NCBI GenBank assembly: GCA_025766275.1 | Contig: JAFKAC010000001.1 | Coordinates: 1,426,001 to 1,490,000 of the forward strand | Direction of reading: 5' to 3' | Source: Lactarius indigo | Taxonomy: Eukaryota; Basidiomycota; Agaricomycetes; Russulales; Russulaceae | DNA length: 64,000 bases | Part shown: positions 1-11,837 of the stretch, in pieces | How the letters are laid out: each line of letters opens with the position of its first letter | Position numbering within the stretch: position 1 is the stretch's first letter | Made by a program: the position numbers and the translations under genes | The notes under the pieces: generated by a model | What the model saw: only the letters and a program-made list of their open reading frames with translations | Databases searched by the model: none | Told to the model about the DNA's origin: nothing

Positions 1-90
1 GTCTGATACACAAGGTTGTACACCCAGAACTGACGCGTGACCAGTAACCGCGCGTGTGTCCTTGCGTGTATCTAAAGAGCCTCTGGCTTT

Positions 91-460
91 GTGATATTAA
101 TGCCATCACCGCCTCACGTCTGCGTTGTTCTTGCTGGTCAAGAGATGACTCACAGGATTCAGACCGACCTTGCCGTACGTATAATAAAATACTACTTTGA
201 GGCTTCGGTCGTGAGGAAGGCGGCCGGCGGCATCAATCCGCGCCCGGATCATGGTGTTTGCGTGAACGGTGCCGAGCTGGTATGCCAGTGCCTATCGACG
301 ATATTTGGCCGCCGTCGCAAGGTGCTGATTTCGCTCGGCCAGCACGGGGGCGCCGTCGAGCCCATGTACGAGATTCAGATTTTGATGAGGGAGAAAGTGC
401 CGGGAGACATCCTGGGGATGGTTTTAACAAGCACTCGATATCACCTCGTTCGGGGTGGTC
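91..460 (+). pseudogene. DUF6535-family gene, C-terminal remnant
   Basis: The translation (MPSPPHVCVVLAGQEMTHRI and following) aligns with the C-terminal region of the intact DUF6535 paralogues at 4914 and 27348, where the same stretch reads LPSYVCFAFADPEMTH. Shared blocks are EMTH-IQ, the DLA-R-I motif and the CLS-I block. No N-terminal half, membrane segments or start exon is present, and similarity ends near 400-460, where dispersed repeat A begins. The homology is seen directly by comparison within the window. That it is a dead fragment is an inference from the missing parts. The window starts close upstream, so an earlier exon outside it cannot be excluded. Confidence 0.6.
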
Positions 461-2760
461 CATACGCTTATGGGACCTCCCCGTTGATCAAGTGCCGTTG
501 TTCCACGACTTCGTCAACGCGCAAGCTCTCGTTTGGCTAAGAGTGAGGGAAGTCGCCTGAGAAGTTGTGTGGTCAAGAGGGCACGACGGACATGCCTAAA
601 CCGGAGCAGTTACCGGAATCGTCGGTAAACACTGGCGTTCCGCAGCAATTGGGCGAGGAGTTGGCGCGGAAGGAAGGTACACTAGTGTATGGTGTCACAT
701 GACTGACTGTAGGGCTGTAGGGCTGCTATACCCCTATTGATCTGTGACATACTCGTACCGCGTGTCGAAAAAATTCTTCAGGGATTCGATAAATGCCTAA
801 TGTTCATCATGAGGGCAGTGAGTGCGTCTGAGGAACATCCTCACCTAATTTGGCATTGGCGGTTTCCCGGGGGCCCCCCGGCCCCGGCACACCGAAATAG
901 ATCCACGAGCCTCTAGGCCCTAGGCCGGGCCGGTCTTAGTTATGACAAAGTATAGTATTTCCTCCCCACTATCCTGGCCAGCCTCCACTGGCACTCGAGG
1001 CCGCAGAAAAAGGATGTTCGCAATGTGCACTTCCATTCCGTCAATTATGCGCACATCCGTCTACCCAGGCTAATGGTCTTACTCAGGCTAATGGTCTTGA
1101 ACCCGCTCATTTACTTGTGAACTGAAGATCGACTCACGCGCGCTTTCCAGAAGCTCCCCAGATTGACTTAGGGAGAATTGAACTTTTAACATCTTGGGTG
1201 ATTCTTTCCTTCGGGTCGGGCGCTTGATCTTAGGTTGTTGTTACGGTATACCCACTGACAGACACGGTCCTTGGGGTGTATCTGTTCCTTCCCACATGCC
1301 CCATGCCTGCGTTGTGACATGTGATAGGGTACTGTTATGTGTATCGAGGCTTCCAAAGTTTTTGGGGTTCGTCGTCCTGGTCTGTTCGATTCGTGTTGCC
1401 AGTCCTATCGCTTCGGCGTTTCTCTTTCCCTGGCACACCATCTCTGGTAACACCGTCAGAAGTCTTCCCTGCCTCGCGTGTTCATCAATAACACCGTTCT
1501 ACTGCGTACGCTTCCTTTCTACTCTTCACAAGATTCGCAGACTCACACTCAGCGAATGGCCATCACGAGAAACCTACCGTATAAACCCCATTAATCATTC
1601 GTACTCAGCTCAAATGAACACAGGAGGCTTTCCTGATAAGCGTGCACGTTGGCACGGCTATACCCGCGGCTCCGCTCAGCTTCCTCTCGACAATGCGTCG
1701 TCCTTTTCTACCGAACCGCACCCTAGAACTATACCCCGTTCAGGCACTCCCACTTCTCGTGGGACCTGCGTTGCCCTTCGTGCTGCACGGCACTCATCCG
1801 GCATTCACGCAACGCGCTATCTGAGCTGCTTCTCCCACCATGACTGGAGCAACCTTCTTACCTGCAGGCACAAGGGCCGGAACTTCTTGCAACCGCCGGT
1901 ACTGGCCATGCGGATTCCTGTCATACCTTCCCTCGTCTCGTTGGAAACGACGGCACTGGTCCCTGTTCTGGGATACCTTCTCCATCATCGAGGTCAAACA
2001 TACCCACGCGGTGAGTACTCAGGTCCTCCGCGTTCTCCCTTGTTTACTCCCATATTTGTCTCGCTCGCAACGGAGGAATACTCGACACATAGCGAGATGA
2101 CACTGACATTTCCCAAGTGAATCCCATAATGTTTCTCTCTGCGCGGATCCCTCGATGCCGGGTTCCTGCATTCGGTAGGTGCGTGCACGAGTTTACACGA
2201 CTAAGTTATCTTGGACATTTACGTACGAGCGCGCCGTTATTTATAAGGGCCGCGCGGAAGTACGGGTAATAGCAGCATCGAGGAGGGCGCGAGGGGGTGG
2301 TGTAGGGGTAGTGTAGGGAAGAAGCTGTTGATGCCGAGACGCTGTTGTAGATAAATCAGATATACTCCTGTCCGTCTGTAGCTTGATCACGATGGGCACG
2401 GATCTCTGATCTCCAAGTGCGACACTTGGGTAAGGACAGCGGGTCTTTTCACAACAGGGTAGACCCTGCTCACCAAACATGGTTTCAGGAATTGTGCGCA
2501 AGCAGCAAGGCATCCTAATATCGTGCTGGTGATGCCGATGCCGAGCTAAATACCACTTTACATGATGTGGACGGTCCGATCAACCCTACACCCGATGGAG
2601 CTAGATGGTCGGCCTAAAAGCCGCCTTCAATTGATGGTGACCGCTAGTAAGGTAATATCACACGCGATGTTCCGTCGTGTATTCAGGGGGCCTGTGATCC
2701 AAAATATTATCTGTACTTGTCAAGAAAGCAATATTTTGAATGTGTGCAACAGCGGTAAGT
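456..2760 (+). repeat. Diverged dispersed repeat, copy A
   Basis: This stretch matches 11838-14030 (copy B) along most of its length. Anchors are CAACGCGCAAGCTC near 520 and 11908, GATAAATGCCTA near 788 and 12172, GCACCCTAGAACTATA near 1720 and 13167, and the GTGCAACA block near 2745 and 13993. Both copies lie directly downstream of DUF6535 remnants, so the unit is probably the old 3' flank of a duplicated DUF6535 locus. The open frame at 1194-2120 is not conserved in copy B, so I do not call a gene. An 18-bp unit (CAGGCTAATGGTCTT plus a 3-base spacer) occurs twice in tandem at 1066-1098. Confidence 0.55.
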
Positions 2761-2766
2761 GGAAGG

Positions 2767-2824
2767 CCCCCCTTTTTTCTTTTTTCTTTTTTCTTTTTGA
2801 AAAAAAAAAAGAAAGAAAAGAAAA
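2767..2824. repeat. Abutting polypyrimidine and polypurine tracts
   Basis: A run of C6 and interrupted T blocks (2767-2798) is followed directly by G and interrupted A blocks (2799-2824). The two halves can pair imperfectly over roughly 25 bases. No coding role is apparent. Confidence 0.7.
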
Positions 2825-2830
2825 CCCCCA

Positions 2831-4828
2831 TATTTTTTACACCAGGACTGCATGTTAGTACAACACAAGACCGGGCGTAGCTGTAGCTACTGAATAGAGT
2901 TGAACGAGCAAAGCACGTGCATCTGAGAAACAAGGAGTGAGTACGAGGCTGGGGGCACCTCCCAGAGGTAGACGCGTAAGCCAGAGGCGGGAAAATGTAA
3001 GGGAAGACCCATATGTAAATAAAACCCAAGCCGAAAAAGGTTGAAGTGAGTTACCACATTTGGGGCCCATTAGTAACGGGGGAGTTGAGGAGAGAGGCTC
3101 ATTCGCGGGATCGAACGGGTTAATTGGACCAGGTGAGGAGGATATGGGGATGAACCTCACCGGAGAAGAGGTCAGAGAGCGAAAGGGAGTAAAAATGTGG
3201 CAGGCCCGTTTCAAGCCAAGGGGGTCGCGGAAGTGTAGTTAGATATAGGGGGTACAAAAATCTCATAAGGCCGATGGGGAAAGGGGGGTAGGTATTTACA
3301 TAAGCGAGCGCCTATCCGAATATGGTATTACATTCTCGCACCTACTAAATACAGCAATCGGCTTGGTAATTCACTGCTACCTTTTGCTGTCCGGCCCCAA
3401 CTCTCCCAGCCCGTCCTCAGGCTCTCCATCTTCAGTGCGATCTGGAGTCTTGCCTCATTTTGACGCTCTCTTCTCTCCACCCCCATCAACTACTCCTTTT
3501 CTCTCTCACAGACAATAGTAGACTTTTTCCTTTAGATTTTGGACTTTTGAGTGCAGTGAGCCTAATCTCTTGTGTTCCCCAACGTGCCCCAATTGTACGC
3601 GGCCTTAGAGATTTGAACCCAACACGTTCCCAACTCTGGCGGTTACCTCTGTGAGGTTTCGCACCATGCAGAAGCGTGCGCGACCATTTGCGACCACCCT
3701 CATTCCATGGGCTCTGTAGCCCACCATTTCCATTCCTGACCTCTCCGCACTTGCATGCGGCCCTAGCCCTTGTAAAATGAGGCGTACCTGATCTCTGTGG
3801 GTCCATATACGACAGATCGTGCCCCGCGGAAGCCCGCACAACACCTGGCAATGCTTCAGACACCGCCAAATCTTGCACGTGTTGCAAGACCATTTCCTCT
3901 TCAAACAATCTCTTTCATGGTCTGTTAACTGTCCCATTTACCGATTCCATCACCACTTAATGCACTCTTCTCACCCATGCAGTCATGAGTACTAGTAGGA
4001 ATAGATTAATGTATAAATTGTTCTTCACATTCGCTAGATTTGGCTAGAGTAGAGTTAGCGCCCTATAGGCGCTGGTAAATAAAAATCTGCTAAGGGTCCG
4101 CTATACCCCCCCTATCCCCCTAACCGGGGTATGGGCGCTTAAAATCCCGCGACCCCCTTGTTTCAAGCTTTCATGCCTCGTCTACCAATCATATTAGTCA
4201 CACTTCCATCATATGAGTTGACCATTGCTTCATTACAACCTGCTCTTCAGTAGCACCAAGTCTAGCTCGATGGACACTCCGCGCTCACAATTGATACGGT
4301 ATTCTGCAACCATTGACAGTTCGTCACAATCGTGACTCTGCCCTCGTGACACTCGAGTTTGCTGTATTTGGTGTTGCTTGCGACGCTTGCTGCTGGCTCA
4401 CTGGCAACTATACTGTACCGTCACGGTGACATTGGAAAATTCGATGGTCTGCAGTGCGCATTCTACGTCTGCTTTCATTTGAATGTGCACGTTTCGAAAA
4501 CGTTGTGTATCGAAACGCCAACTCCACCCCTCATAGTAGCGAGTAATTAAGGTACGTCAAGATCGTTAATGAACTCCGCACTCTGGCCTGTTATACTGGG
4601 AGGCCTGCAGATAAGCGCGGGAGTGTTTTGCGAGGGTTGCGGGCATTGTGATACTCAACGCGAGAGATTCTTCTTATACAGAAGCGCAAGAATCGTGAAA
4701 TCGCTTTCTATCACTGTGACTATTGGCAACGGAGTTTCGTGATAGGTTTACGGATGATGCAGCTCCGAATGCAGATCAATAATACCTAATTTATTCGATG
4801 GCCGGAGGTATAGGCGACAGTGTCCATC
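2831..4828. other. Intergenic region, no gene recognised
   Basis: No frame shows recognisable protein similarity or a convincing exon chain. The stretch from about 4230 to 4828 resembles 24260-24845, the region upstream of DUF6535 copy 2. For example, ACTCCGCACTCTG occurs near 4572 and 24606, and GGTTGCGGGCATTGTGA near 4635 and 24674. This part is therefore duplicated 5' flank of the DUF6535 genes. Confidence 0.5.
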
Positions 4829-4835
4829 TTATAAA
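4829..4835 (+). promoter_or_regulatory. TATA-like box of DUF6535 copy 1
   Basis: TTATAAA lies 79 bases upstream of the ATG at 4914. The equivalent position of copy 2 (near 24847) has CTTATAAG in an otherwise conserved flank. Function is inferred from position only. Confidence 0.3.
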
Positions 4836-4913
4836 TGTCCTCTCGAAGTTTGGCGTGTGGTCAACTGACCCTCTCTCCGTAGTAGCCCTCATCACATCCT
4901 TTGACCCCCAGAA

Positions 4914-7057
4914 ATGGCTTCATCGGGCACCGTGAGGGATCATGTGTCTATCCATGTTCCACCTCTCCCTCCCTCTCTTACTGAGCCTCGGCATGAAATT
5001 TCTCCGAGAAATCAACCAACTCTTCCCGAGGGTCATCAGACCGGAGATACTACCCATCGCCCTGGGGACACTGCCGCACAGCAACCTCACGGTGTGGATA
5101 ACCGCGACACAGACGCTCACCGAGGTAAGTTGGGTCGCCGTTTCACAGGACGCATTCTCATTCGTGTACTAGGCGAGAACTACGGAGATTCTTCTGGAAG
5201 GCTGTGGACGATGTACCTCACTGAGGCTGAGGAACATGATAAAGTGATAACCGAGAGTTGGAAGGGGGAGGCAGAAGGAATCCTCGTGTTTGTGAGTGTT
5301 TACCCTTCCATCTCCTGTGTCTACTCCATCTAATGTACATGCCGAAGACTGGTCTGTTCTCGGCCACCGTCGCTGCCTTCATCATCGAAAGCTACAAGCA
5401 ACTATCTCCTGATTCCGGCGATACGACCAATGTCCTCCTTACCCAAATATCTCAACAACTTGCAAACATCTCTAACGGGGCCCTCACGAACGTTGCGGTG
5501 CAGAGCAGTCAGCCGTTCAAGCCAACAGCTTCCGCCGTCAGGATCAACGTATTATGGTTCCTCAGTTTGGTCTTCAGTTTGACTTGCGCGCTTTGGGCAA
5601 CATTGATGCAACAATGGGCCCGACGATATCAGGAACTCGCGCATCGCCGCGGTGCACCTCACAAACGTGCTCGTTTGCGAGCGTATATCTTTGATGGCAT
5701 AACAAGATTCAATATGACCCAAGCCATCCTGGCGATGCCCATACTCCTACACCTATCGGTCTTCCTCTTCTTCGCGGGTCTCATCGAGTTTCTTTTCCCC
5801 ATCAATACGACCGTCGCATACGTCATCCTCGTCTCAATCGCTCTTTTCGCTGCCGCGTATGCGATCTTGACGATTTTACCGAATCTATACCACAATTGCC
5901 CGTATCGCACACCACTGTCTGGGATCACATGGCTTTTATACCAATTTTCTGTGCTCGAAATCCTTTGGACCATTCGAGGTGTTGTGGGTCTATTTCATAA
6001 ACCTTTGGTTACCTTATGGGGGTGGTGGACTCACTACCAAATGGCGAGGACTTCTGGACCTATCAAATGGAAGGATGCGCTCGACGAGAAGATCACGATC
6101 CGCCAGAAATGGCTTATGGATGGCCCACGAAAGAGGGTCGAGCTCAGTGCTACTGACGCCCCGCCATCTGTGGATAAGGATGCACTTGAATGGACACTTA
6201 CAGTTCTCGATGAAGATACGGAGATTGAGGACTTTGTTGCACGCGTACCAGGATTCTTCGACTCCAAAGCCGTCCCAGATCCGACCTCCGCAATCCTTCC
6301 CCTGATGTCTGACCAGGACATGACCGACCCCATCCTTGGATCCCGTCTCTACGATCTTATCAAGACGTGCATACCAGGCACTTCATCCCTCGCAGAAGAC
6401 AAGCGCAGGAGTCGTCTGCGAGTGTGTCTGGAGACCCTGTGGTACTGCGTGAGGGCATACACTCACCCGCAGAACTCGGATCCCTTACCCTCCTACGTCT
6501 GCTTCGCTTTCGCCGATCCCGAGATGACTCATCAAATTCAGATGGAACGGGACCTTGCCGCGCGTGTCATAGGATGCTGTTTCGGGGCGTTGGTCGCAAC
6601 AAAGCTTTCTGTCGACATTGGCCCGCACCGTGTTGATGCCCGCGACGAGAGACTTGTGTGCTTATCAGCAATCCTTCGCGCCGAGAGCCACGAGGTGAAT
6701 TCTTGGCTTGTCGAGCATGATGCCATCGAACTCGCGATCATCAATTCCCTCATGACGGTCGCTGAATACGTAATGCCACCGAATGTGCTGGACGTGTTTA
6801 AAAAGACGCTCCGCATCCTCTCTCACCCCCTTCTTTCCAGGAGCGACCTGCGGCCACCTATGAATCAGGTTACACAATTCCACATGATATATTCCGGGGC
6901 TCCTGACTGGCTCAGAGACGAGCTACAACAGGTATCTAATATACTTCCACAAGATAAACCCCAGCAGGTATTGAATAGGCCGCCACCGGGCCCATCGCAT
7001 GCACAAGGGGGGATTGTGTTTCCTGAACCTCATGCCGCACAAGGGGTCATGAAGTAA
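4914..7057 (+). CDS. DUF6535 domain membrane protein, copy 1 (intact)
   Basis: Three exons splice in frame: 4914-5124, 5173-5291 and 5348-7057. Introns are GTAAGT...TAG (48 bp) and GTGAGT...AAG (56 bp), giving 679 aa. The second intron splits the DUF6535 core, joining GILVF to TGLFSATVAAFIIESYK. A hydrophobic segment around WFLSLVFSLTCALWATL and a second hydrophobic block around LLHLSVFLFFAGLIEFLF suggest at least three membrane spans. The remaining 400 or so residues are soluble, with no motif I recognise. DUF6535 is a large basidiomycete-specific family of unknown biochemical function. Two further full-length copies lie at 24924 and 27348. The start is chosen because the N-terminal exon is conserved in all three copies. 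Confidence 0.85.
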
Positions 7058-7981
7058 TAACTCTCATGTGTCACAGTAATCGCGCGAGAACCAGGTGCGG
7101 ATTGGAGCGGCACCAGGTGGCGGTGTTGGTGATGTCTCAGTTCATACGTAAGTGGGACAAGTTTTCGTTGTACCATCATGTTCGGCGCCATTCCCATAAT
7201 TTACCACACGTTTCCGGTGGACATGATCCTCTCATCATTTGCAACTCACGCTTCCATACCCATTCCACTAGGTATATTTTACATTGTACGTATTGTATAG
7301 CCGTTGTCACAGCGGGGGGAAATGTCAATTCTTTTTTTTTTGGATCATATTTATATTTCCGGGATACATATCAGAGGGAAATGACCTTGTGTTTCCTCAT
7401 TAAATTTAGATAACTTCTTGGATAACTTGTATAAATAATACAACTCTATGTACTCGAATGATCTTACGAACGATTATCCAGTTGTTCGCTTCCTCTCCGT
7501 CTCCGTCTCTTCGGAGTGGACCCCGATTCGCCTTTGTTCATCGTTCTCGGTTTCTACCATTTCGACTTCTCGCCAAGCTTCTCGCTCTCTCTCTCGGACT
7601 CATCACCTGACTGGCAACATATAGCCGACTCCCCATCACCCGACCTTTACACCATGGACTTAGTGCGCGGTTTGTTTCCCTGAATAAAAATGGATTCAAA
7701 AATGAGGGAGAAAGAGGGCGCCGACATCAACATTTCAATTGAAATGGGACAGGGCAGACTTGAAGAAAGCGCATACTATATTTACACTAGTAGATGCGTA
7801 ATCGTAAGTAAATTCGTACACTTCCTCTGCTCACGACTTTGAAACCAAAAAATAATATCGCGAATCAATGAAACATAGACGTCATCATACTTTACCCTTC
7901 AGCGCTTCAACCTCAGGATTCATTACTGACGAGTAAAAAGGATGAGCCGATCATCCAGGCGCCCCGTTCGTCATCCATTGA
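7058..7981. other. Intergenic, 3' flanks of convergent genes
   Basis: The first 230 bases resemble the 3' flank of DUF6535 copies 2 and 3 (CTCATGTGTCACAG, then CGCGAGAACCAGG). The last 250 bases resemble the 3' flanks of the other Atg22-like copies (GAAGAAAGCGCATA near 7763, then a variable A run and CCTTCAGCG). Nothing coding is seen between them. Confidence 0.5.
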
Positions 7982-10401
7982 CTAGATCTTCACTCCACTC
8001 TTGCCCTCGGCCTCCGAGGATCCACTATCCATTTCGTCCGAAAACGTCGCGCAGGTGTCCGTCCCTCTCTGTTCCGCGGCCCACTGCGCTGCCGCGTACC
8101 GCCCTTTCGGCACGTTTACGCCAAACCCGGTCACGAGACACCCAACAGCGCTGAGAGCGAACAGGACTGGGAAGGCTTTCCATATGCTTCCATTCTTGTC
8201 GACTACCGCCTGGATCACATTCGATCCGATCATTGCTGCCGTGGAGCGATCCCAGAGTCCAAAAAACCCGAAAAACTGTGGTTTTCTATTTTTAGCGGAC
8301 GGCGCTTGTGACCGAGAAGAAGGCACTGCAGCCTACACGCACCATATACTCGAACCCGGGGGGCGAGAGTTCACCCATCATCGTTTGTGAGGTAGCGTAG
8401 CGTGGTCCTATGACGAGTCCATACACGAAGTTGTACGCCCAGAACTCCCAAGCATTGTGAAACCTGCAGGGCACACATACATCGTCGCTCAACGAGAAAA
8501 TGAAAGTGTTGTTCAGATCTTACCCAATCTTATCTGTCCAGATGCCTACCATTCCCCAAACCGGGATCAGGGTTTCCAAGATGCACACCGTGAGGAACTA
8601 AACTCCCTGATCTATGAGTGAGCACAGAATGATTGTGTCGGTCGTACCATCGTCTTAATGTCGATCTTCCAGTGCCGTTGTATGTACCAAAAGACAACGA
8701 CGCTCGCTGCTGAGGTGACCACCTGCACGAGGTTAAGATATGTACTGTGCAGAAATGAGAATTTGAATTGTTTGTTTTGACAAATAGACACCAGTGTGCT
8801 GGCTGTACGCAAACCCTGGATCCGTTATCAAGTTAGCACTATCCTGGTGAGCTATAACGGAGGTACCAACGTCTGAGAGGAGAAAGATAGAGAATAGATA
8901 AATGAATGTGTGTGGTAATTTATTGCACTGCTTCAAAGCGATGAAGAACTAATTTGGAGTTAGCCGAGCTAAGGTAATGAACCAAAAGAAAAAATGTCGC
9001 AGACCTGCTTCCAGCCTATCATGAAATGGCTCTCGCCTTTTGGAAGCTTTAGCCCTGGTCGAGGCTGTTGGAATATAACTGGTTGCCCACTTGTCAGTAT
9101 TCTAGGAAAAACATCGAAAGTTCTAGAGTACGTGCACCACCAAATACCAAACAGAATCGAATATCCGGTTGTCCTGTATGGAAAAGGCACCGTCAAGTCC
9201 AGCTCCGAACGATATACGGTAATATGAGACCTCACAAGACGATGACATAATTATCGACTCTCGGATTGTCGCTCAGGGGGAGCAGCAGTGACAAATTGAG
9301 TAACAATGCAATCACTTGACCAATAAAAAGACAAGACTACCGGATCGTGTCATTGGTGATAGGATACCAAGTCAGCGAACGCACCATGCTGATACTACTG
9401 ATCTTGCTCTTTTCAAGGCTTTCCTCCTTCTCGTAGGCTTCCACGGACAACTCTCCCCGCTCATGGCGCTTCCTGAGCTCACGCGAGTATGGTGTATTGC
9501 GAGCCAGTTGCGGGAATGGTGCTGCTATGAATGCGATGGTGATGCCACATGAAATGAAGCCGACCATGTACAATGCCATTGCAGCACCCCAACGGCTCGG
9601 TGCTAGTTGTCACGGAATTTAGAACACACCTGACGCCTCGACTGTCGTGGCTCACATGTCAAACTTATGCTTGCAATTTGGGAGGCCCAGCATATAACGG
9701 TGGAACTAAGTAGTAGCCACCTACCAAACATCCTATAGTCAGCAGCTGGTCCAATGGCCGTGAAGACTAAAGCCATGACCTGAGGCAAGGATTTGATAAT
9801 GAGAGATAGGTCATCGTGAATGCGCAATATATATGTTGACATACCGCAAAGCTCACTCCATTTGCAACTAAGACAATGGAGCTCACCGCCTTAGTCCCGC
9901 TTCCCCAGGGCAGGACACACTTCTGGGACGCTTCCCGGTCCAGACAAGACGAGCCTGGACCACGGACGGGATCATACCCAGCAGCGGTGGCGAGTCCTTG
10001 AAAGAGAGTCAAAGAGTAGGCTACCACGCAATGACTCCGTTTAGTTAAGAACAACCAAGACGTTGTGTGATACTCACTCTGGGGTCCGAGTCCCTGCGTA
10101 TGAGACACACGCGTTGAACATTTAGCCCTGGGATATTGTGCTCTGGATAACGAACAGAACTAAGGAAACGTACGTTATTCCCAATGTGATATACTGCAAA
10201 GGAGCTATGAACGATATTTGGAGAATAAAAAAGGTAACGAAACAAACAATAGTAGCTCCACAACTCTCGTCGAGTTGCAACTGTCTCGTCACAGCTCGGT
10301 GCGGTAACAGGTGTAGCTGAAACAGAGGCAATCCCCCCTTTCTGGATCTCTTGAAGAGTGACCTCTGGGATAGGATGTGCTTCAAGCGTGGGAAGTGACA
10401 T
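7982..10401 (-). CDS. Atg22-like vacuolar transporter, copy 1
   Basis: Multi-exon gene of the Atg22 branch of the major facilitator superfamily. In yeast this family exports amino acids from the vacuole during autophagy. Recognisable blocks in order from the N-terminus are TRRELWSYY, GNN then GLGPQ, LFQGLATAAGYDP, CVLPWGSGTKAVSSIVLVAN, FPQLARNTPYSRELRKRH, LLLPLSDNPRVDNYVIVL, FQQPRPGLKLPKGE, FWYIQRHWKID, FHNAWEFWAYNFVYGL, SQTMMGELSPPGFEYM and VPKGRYAAAQWAAEQRG. The last exon starts after an acceptor near 8260 and ends at the TAG at 7982. A 20-nt microexon (10174-10193) encodes LYHIGNN across its junctions. The exons I followed are open with good splice sites, but one join near 10025-10075 could not be settled, so integrity is probable, not proven. 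Three more copies lie to the right. Confidence 0.75.
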
Positions 10402-11009
10402 GGGGAGAACGGGGTTTGGTTACTTTGGTGGCTCCCAGAGGACCAGAGATCGGGTATAAATCACTGCAGGTAAATCCCTATGCTCATCTCGGACTCCTCC
10501 GAACATAACTTGGAACACTAAGCTTCTTGAATAAATATATCACATAATGCCGTACGAGGCCAATGCAAAGAAGAAAACTAGGGTGCGTGCGGCTTGGTGC
10601 CACCTAGCCTGCCGACCGATCTGGAGTTGCCACAAATGGCATACCATGAATCTGCCATCGCAGCACGAGGCGTCAGCAAGCAGTAATTGAACAATCCCAA
10701 GGTTGTAGTAGGACCCCTTCCGTCCGAATCTTCAATGACATATATGATGGAAGCTAGAAGTCGTCAGTACAAGTCGTCGGTGGATTTTCCTATGCAGTGG
10801 CACATGACACAAGGGCACCACGCTCAAAAAGGAAGATATACGAACAGCGCAGACATCTTTTGTGACACGATATCCGTCTTCGGTGGAAGTGAGCAGTGCC
10901 GAACCTGCGCCGAAGTGCGCGATAGCAACTTTATCGTGCCGATCTTGGTGCCGATGTGCCATTATGATGGAGGATACCGGGCCGCGCATGCCGTGAGCAT
11001 GGACAGTGC
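10402..11009. other. Intergenic, nothing recognised
   Basis: Region upstream of Atg22 copy 1. Open frames at 10687-11031 have no recognisable similarity and no conserved counterpart elsewhere in the window. Confidence 0.4.
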
Positions 11010-11340
11010 ATGGACCAACACCGTGACTTAGCCAACACCAGAGCGCACTTCAAGGAGAGAAGGCGTTGGCCATAAGACTCTTGACCTCTACTTTCCTTGG
11101 AAAATGAAGAAGTCAGTTTTTTCTGGGCTCTGTCGGCACGATGATCCTTGCAATGGTGACGAATTTTGACGCTTTGTCCTCGGAGAATCCGGCATGCGTC
11201 CGTCGGGTTCGTACAGAGCCCGCGTGTCGTACAGAGCATGGCCCTTTCATCATATGCGGCGAACGCGCCACTGGACGGGTGATCGACAGGCCAAGTATCA
11301 TGGAAGAACCCGAATTATACCTGGTTTGGCTGTCTGCTTG
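11010..11340 (+). repeat. Relic of ABC-transporter 3' end and downstream flank
   Basis: Matches the 3' flank of the ABC gene near 44380-44600. Shared landmarks are CTCTTGACCTCTACTTTCC against TTCTCGACCTCTACTCTCC, then a T-rich block with GGGCTCTGTCGGC against GGCCCGCCGTGTTGTCAGC, CTTGCAATG, CGCTTTGTCCTCG against CCCTTTGTTCTCG, and GTACAGAGC against GTACCGAGC. A third relic is at 30390-30660. No ABC coding exons remain here. Its place upstream of Atg22 copy 1 mirrors the Atg22-ABC order at 35040-44385, so an ABC gene was probably deleted here. Confidence 0.5.
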
Positions 11341-11599
11341 TGTATAAATCTCTGGTTCCCTGTTCCATCGAGCTTGTGGCATTTTCTTTGCGATCACGTT
11401 TTCCGAGTTTCCGACTCTCGGGAATGGCCTCTTCTCGCCCTAGAAATGTGCTTCGCGAAGGCACTCGAGTCAATTTGTTCCGGCTTCCGTGCCGAGCCTC
11501 CATCAACGGATAATACCGAAGCTCAACGCAACCTGAGTGTGTACATTCAACGCACCGTACTATTCCACATTTGACGTGTCTTCTCCTATTGTAAGTGTC

Positions 11600-11835
11600 A
11601 GGCGAGAGCCTCGGAGATCCTTCTGGAACATATATCTTGCTGAAGCCGGGAGGCAAGAAAAGGAAAACGCCGAGAGTTGGAAGGGAGACAGTGACACACG
11701 GCGTCCTCATGTTTATATCAGGTGCCGTTATCACTTCTCTTGGTCTACAACAATGTGGGAGACCTGTCAGTTTTCAACTACTGTTGCAGCCCTCATTATT
11801 GGGACTTTATCAAAAGCTATCTAGAATTCGTCAGA
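11600..11835 (+). pseudogene. DUF6535 N-terminal remnant
   Basis: Nucleotides GGCGAGAGCCTCGGAGATCC and the downstream GAGAGTTGGAAGGG match exon 2 of the intact DUF6535 genes (GENYGDSSG ... ESWKGE). The following stretch to about 11825 (CAACTGTTGCAGCCCTCATTATTG) matches the start of exon 3 (ATVAAFII). The frame is broken by indels and stops, and similarity ends at repeat copy B. It is a decayed 5' piece of the family. Confidence 0.6.
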
Positions 11836-11837
11836 GG

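Noticed and set aside
1194..2120. 308-codon open frame on the plus strand
   Set aside because: It lies in the dispersed repeat and the frame is not preserved in copy B. The composition is not protein-like and no exon signals support it.
2658..3029. Open frames with poly-Lys or poly-Phe runs
   Set aside because: They are produced by the homopolymer tracts at 2767-2824.
3600..3640. tRNA-like T-arm (minus strand GGGTTCAAATCTC followed by AAGGCCGCG)
   Set aside because: No matching 5' acceptor strand, D-arm or anticodon arm could be placed upstream.
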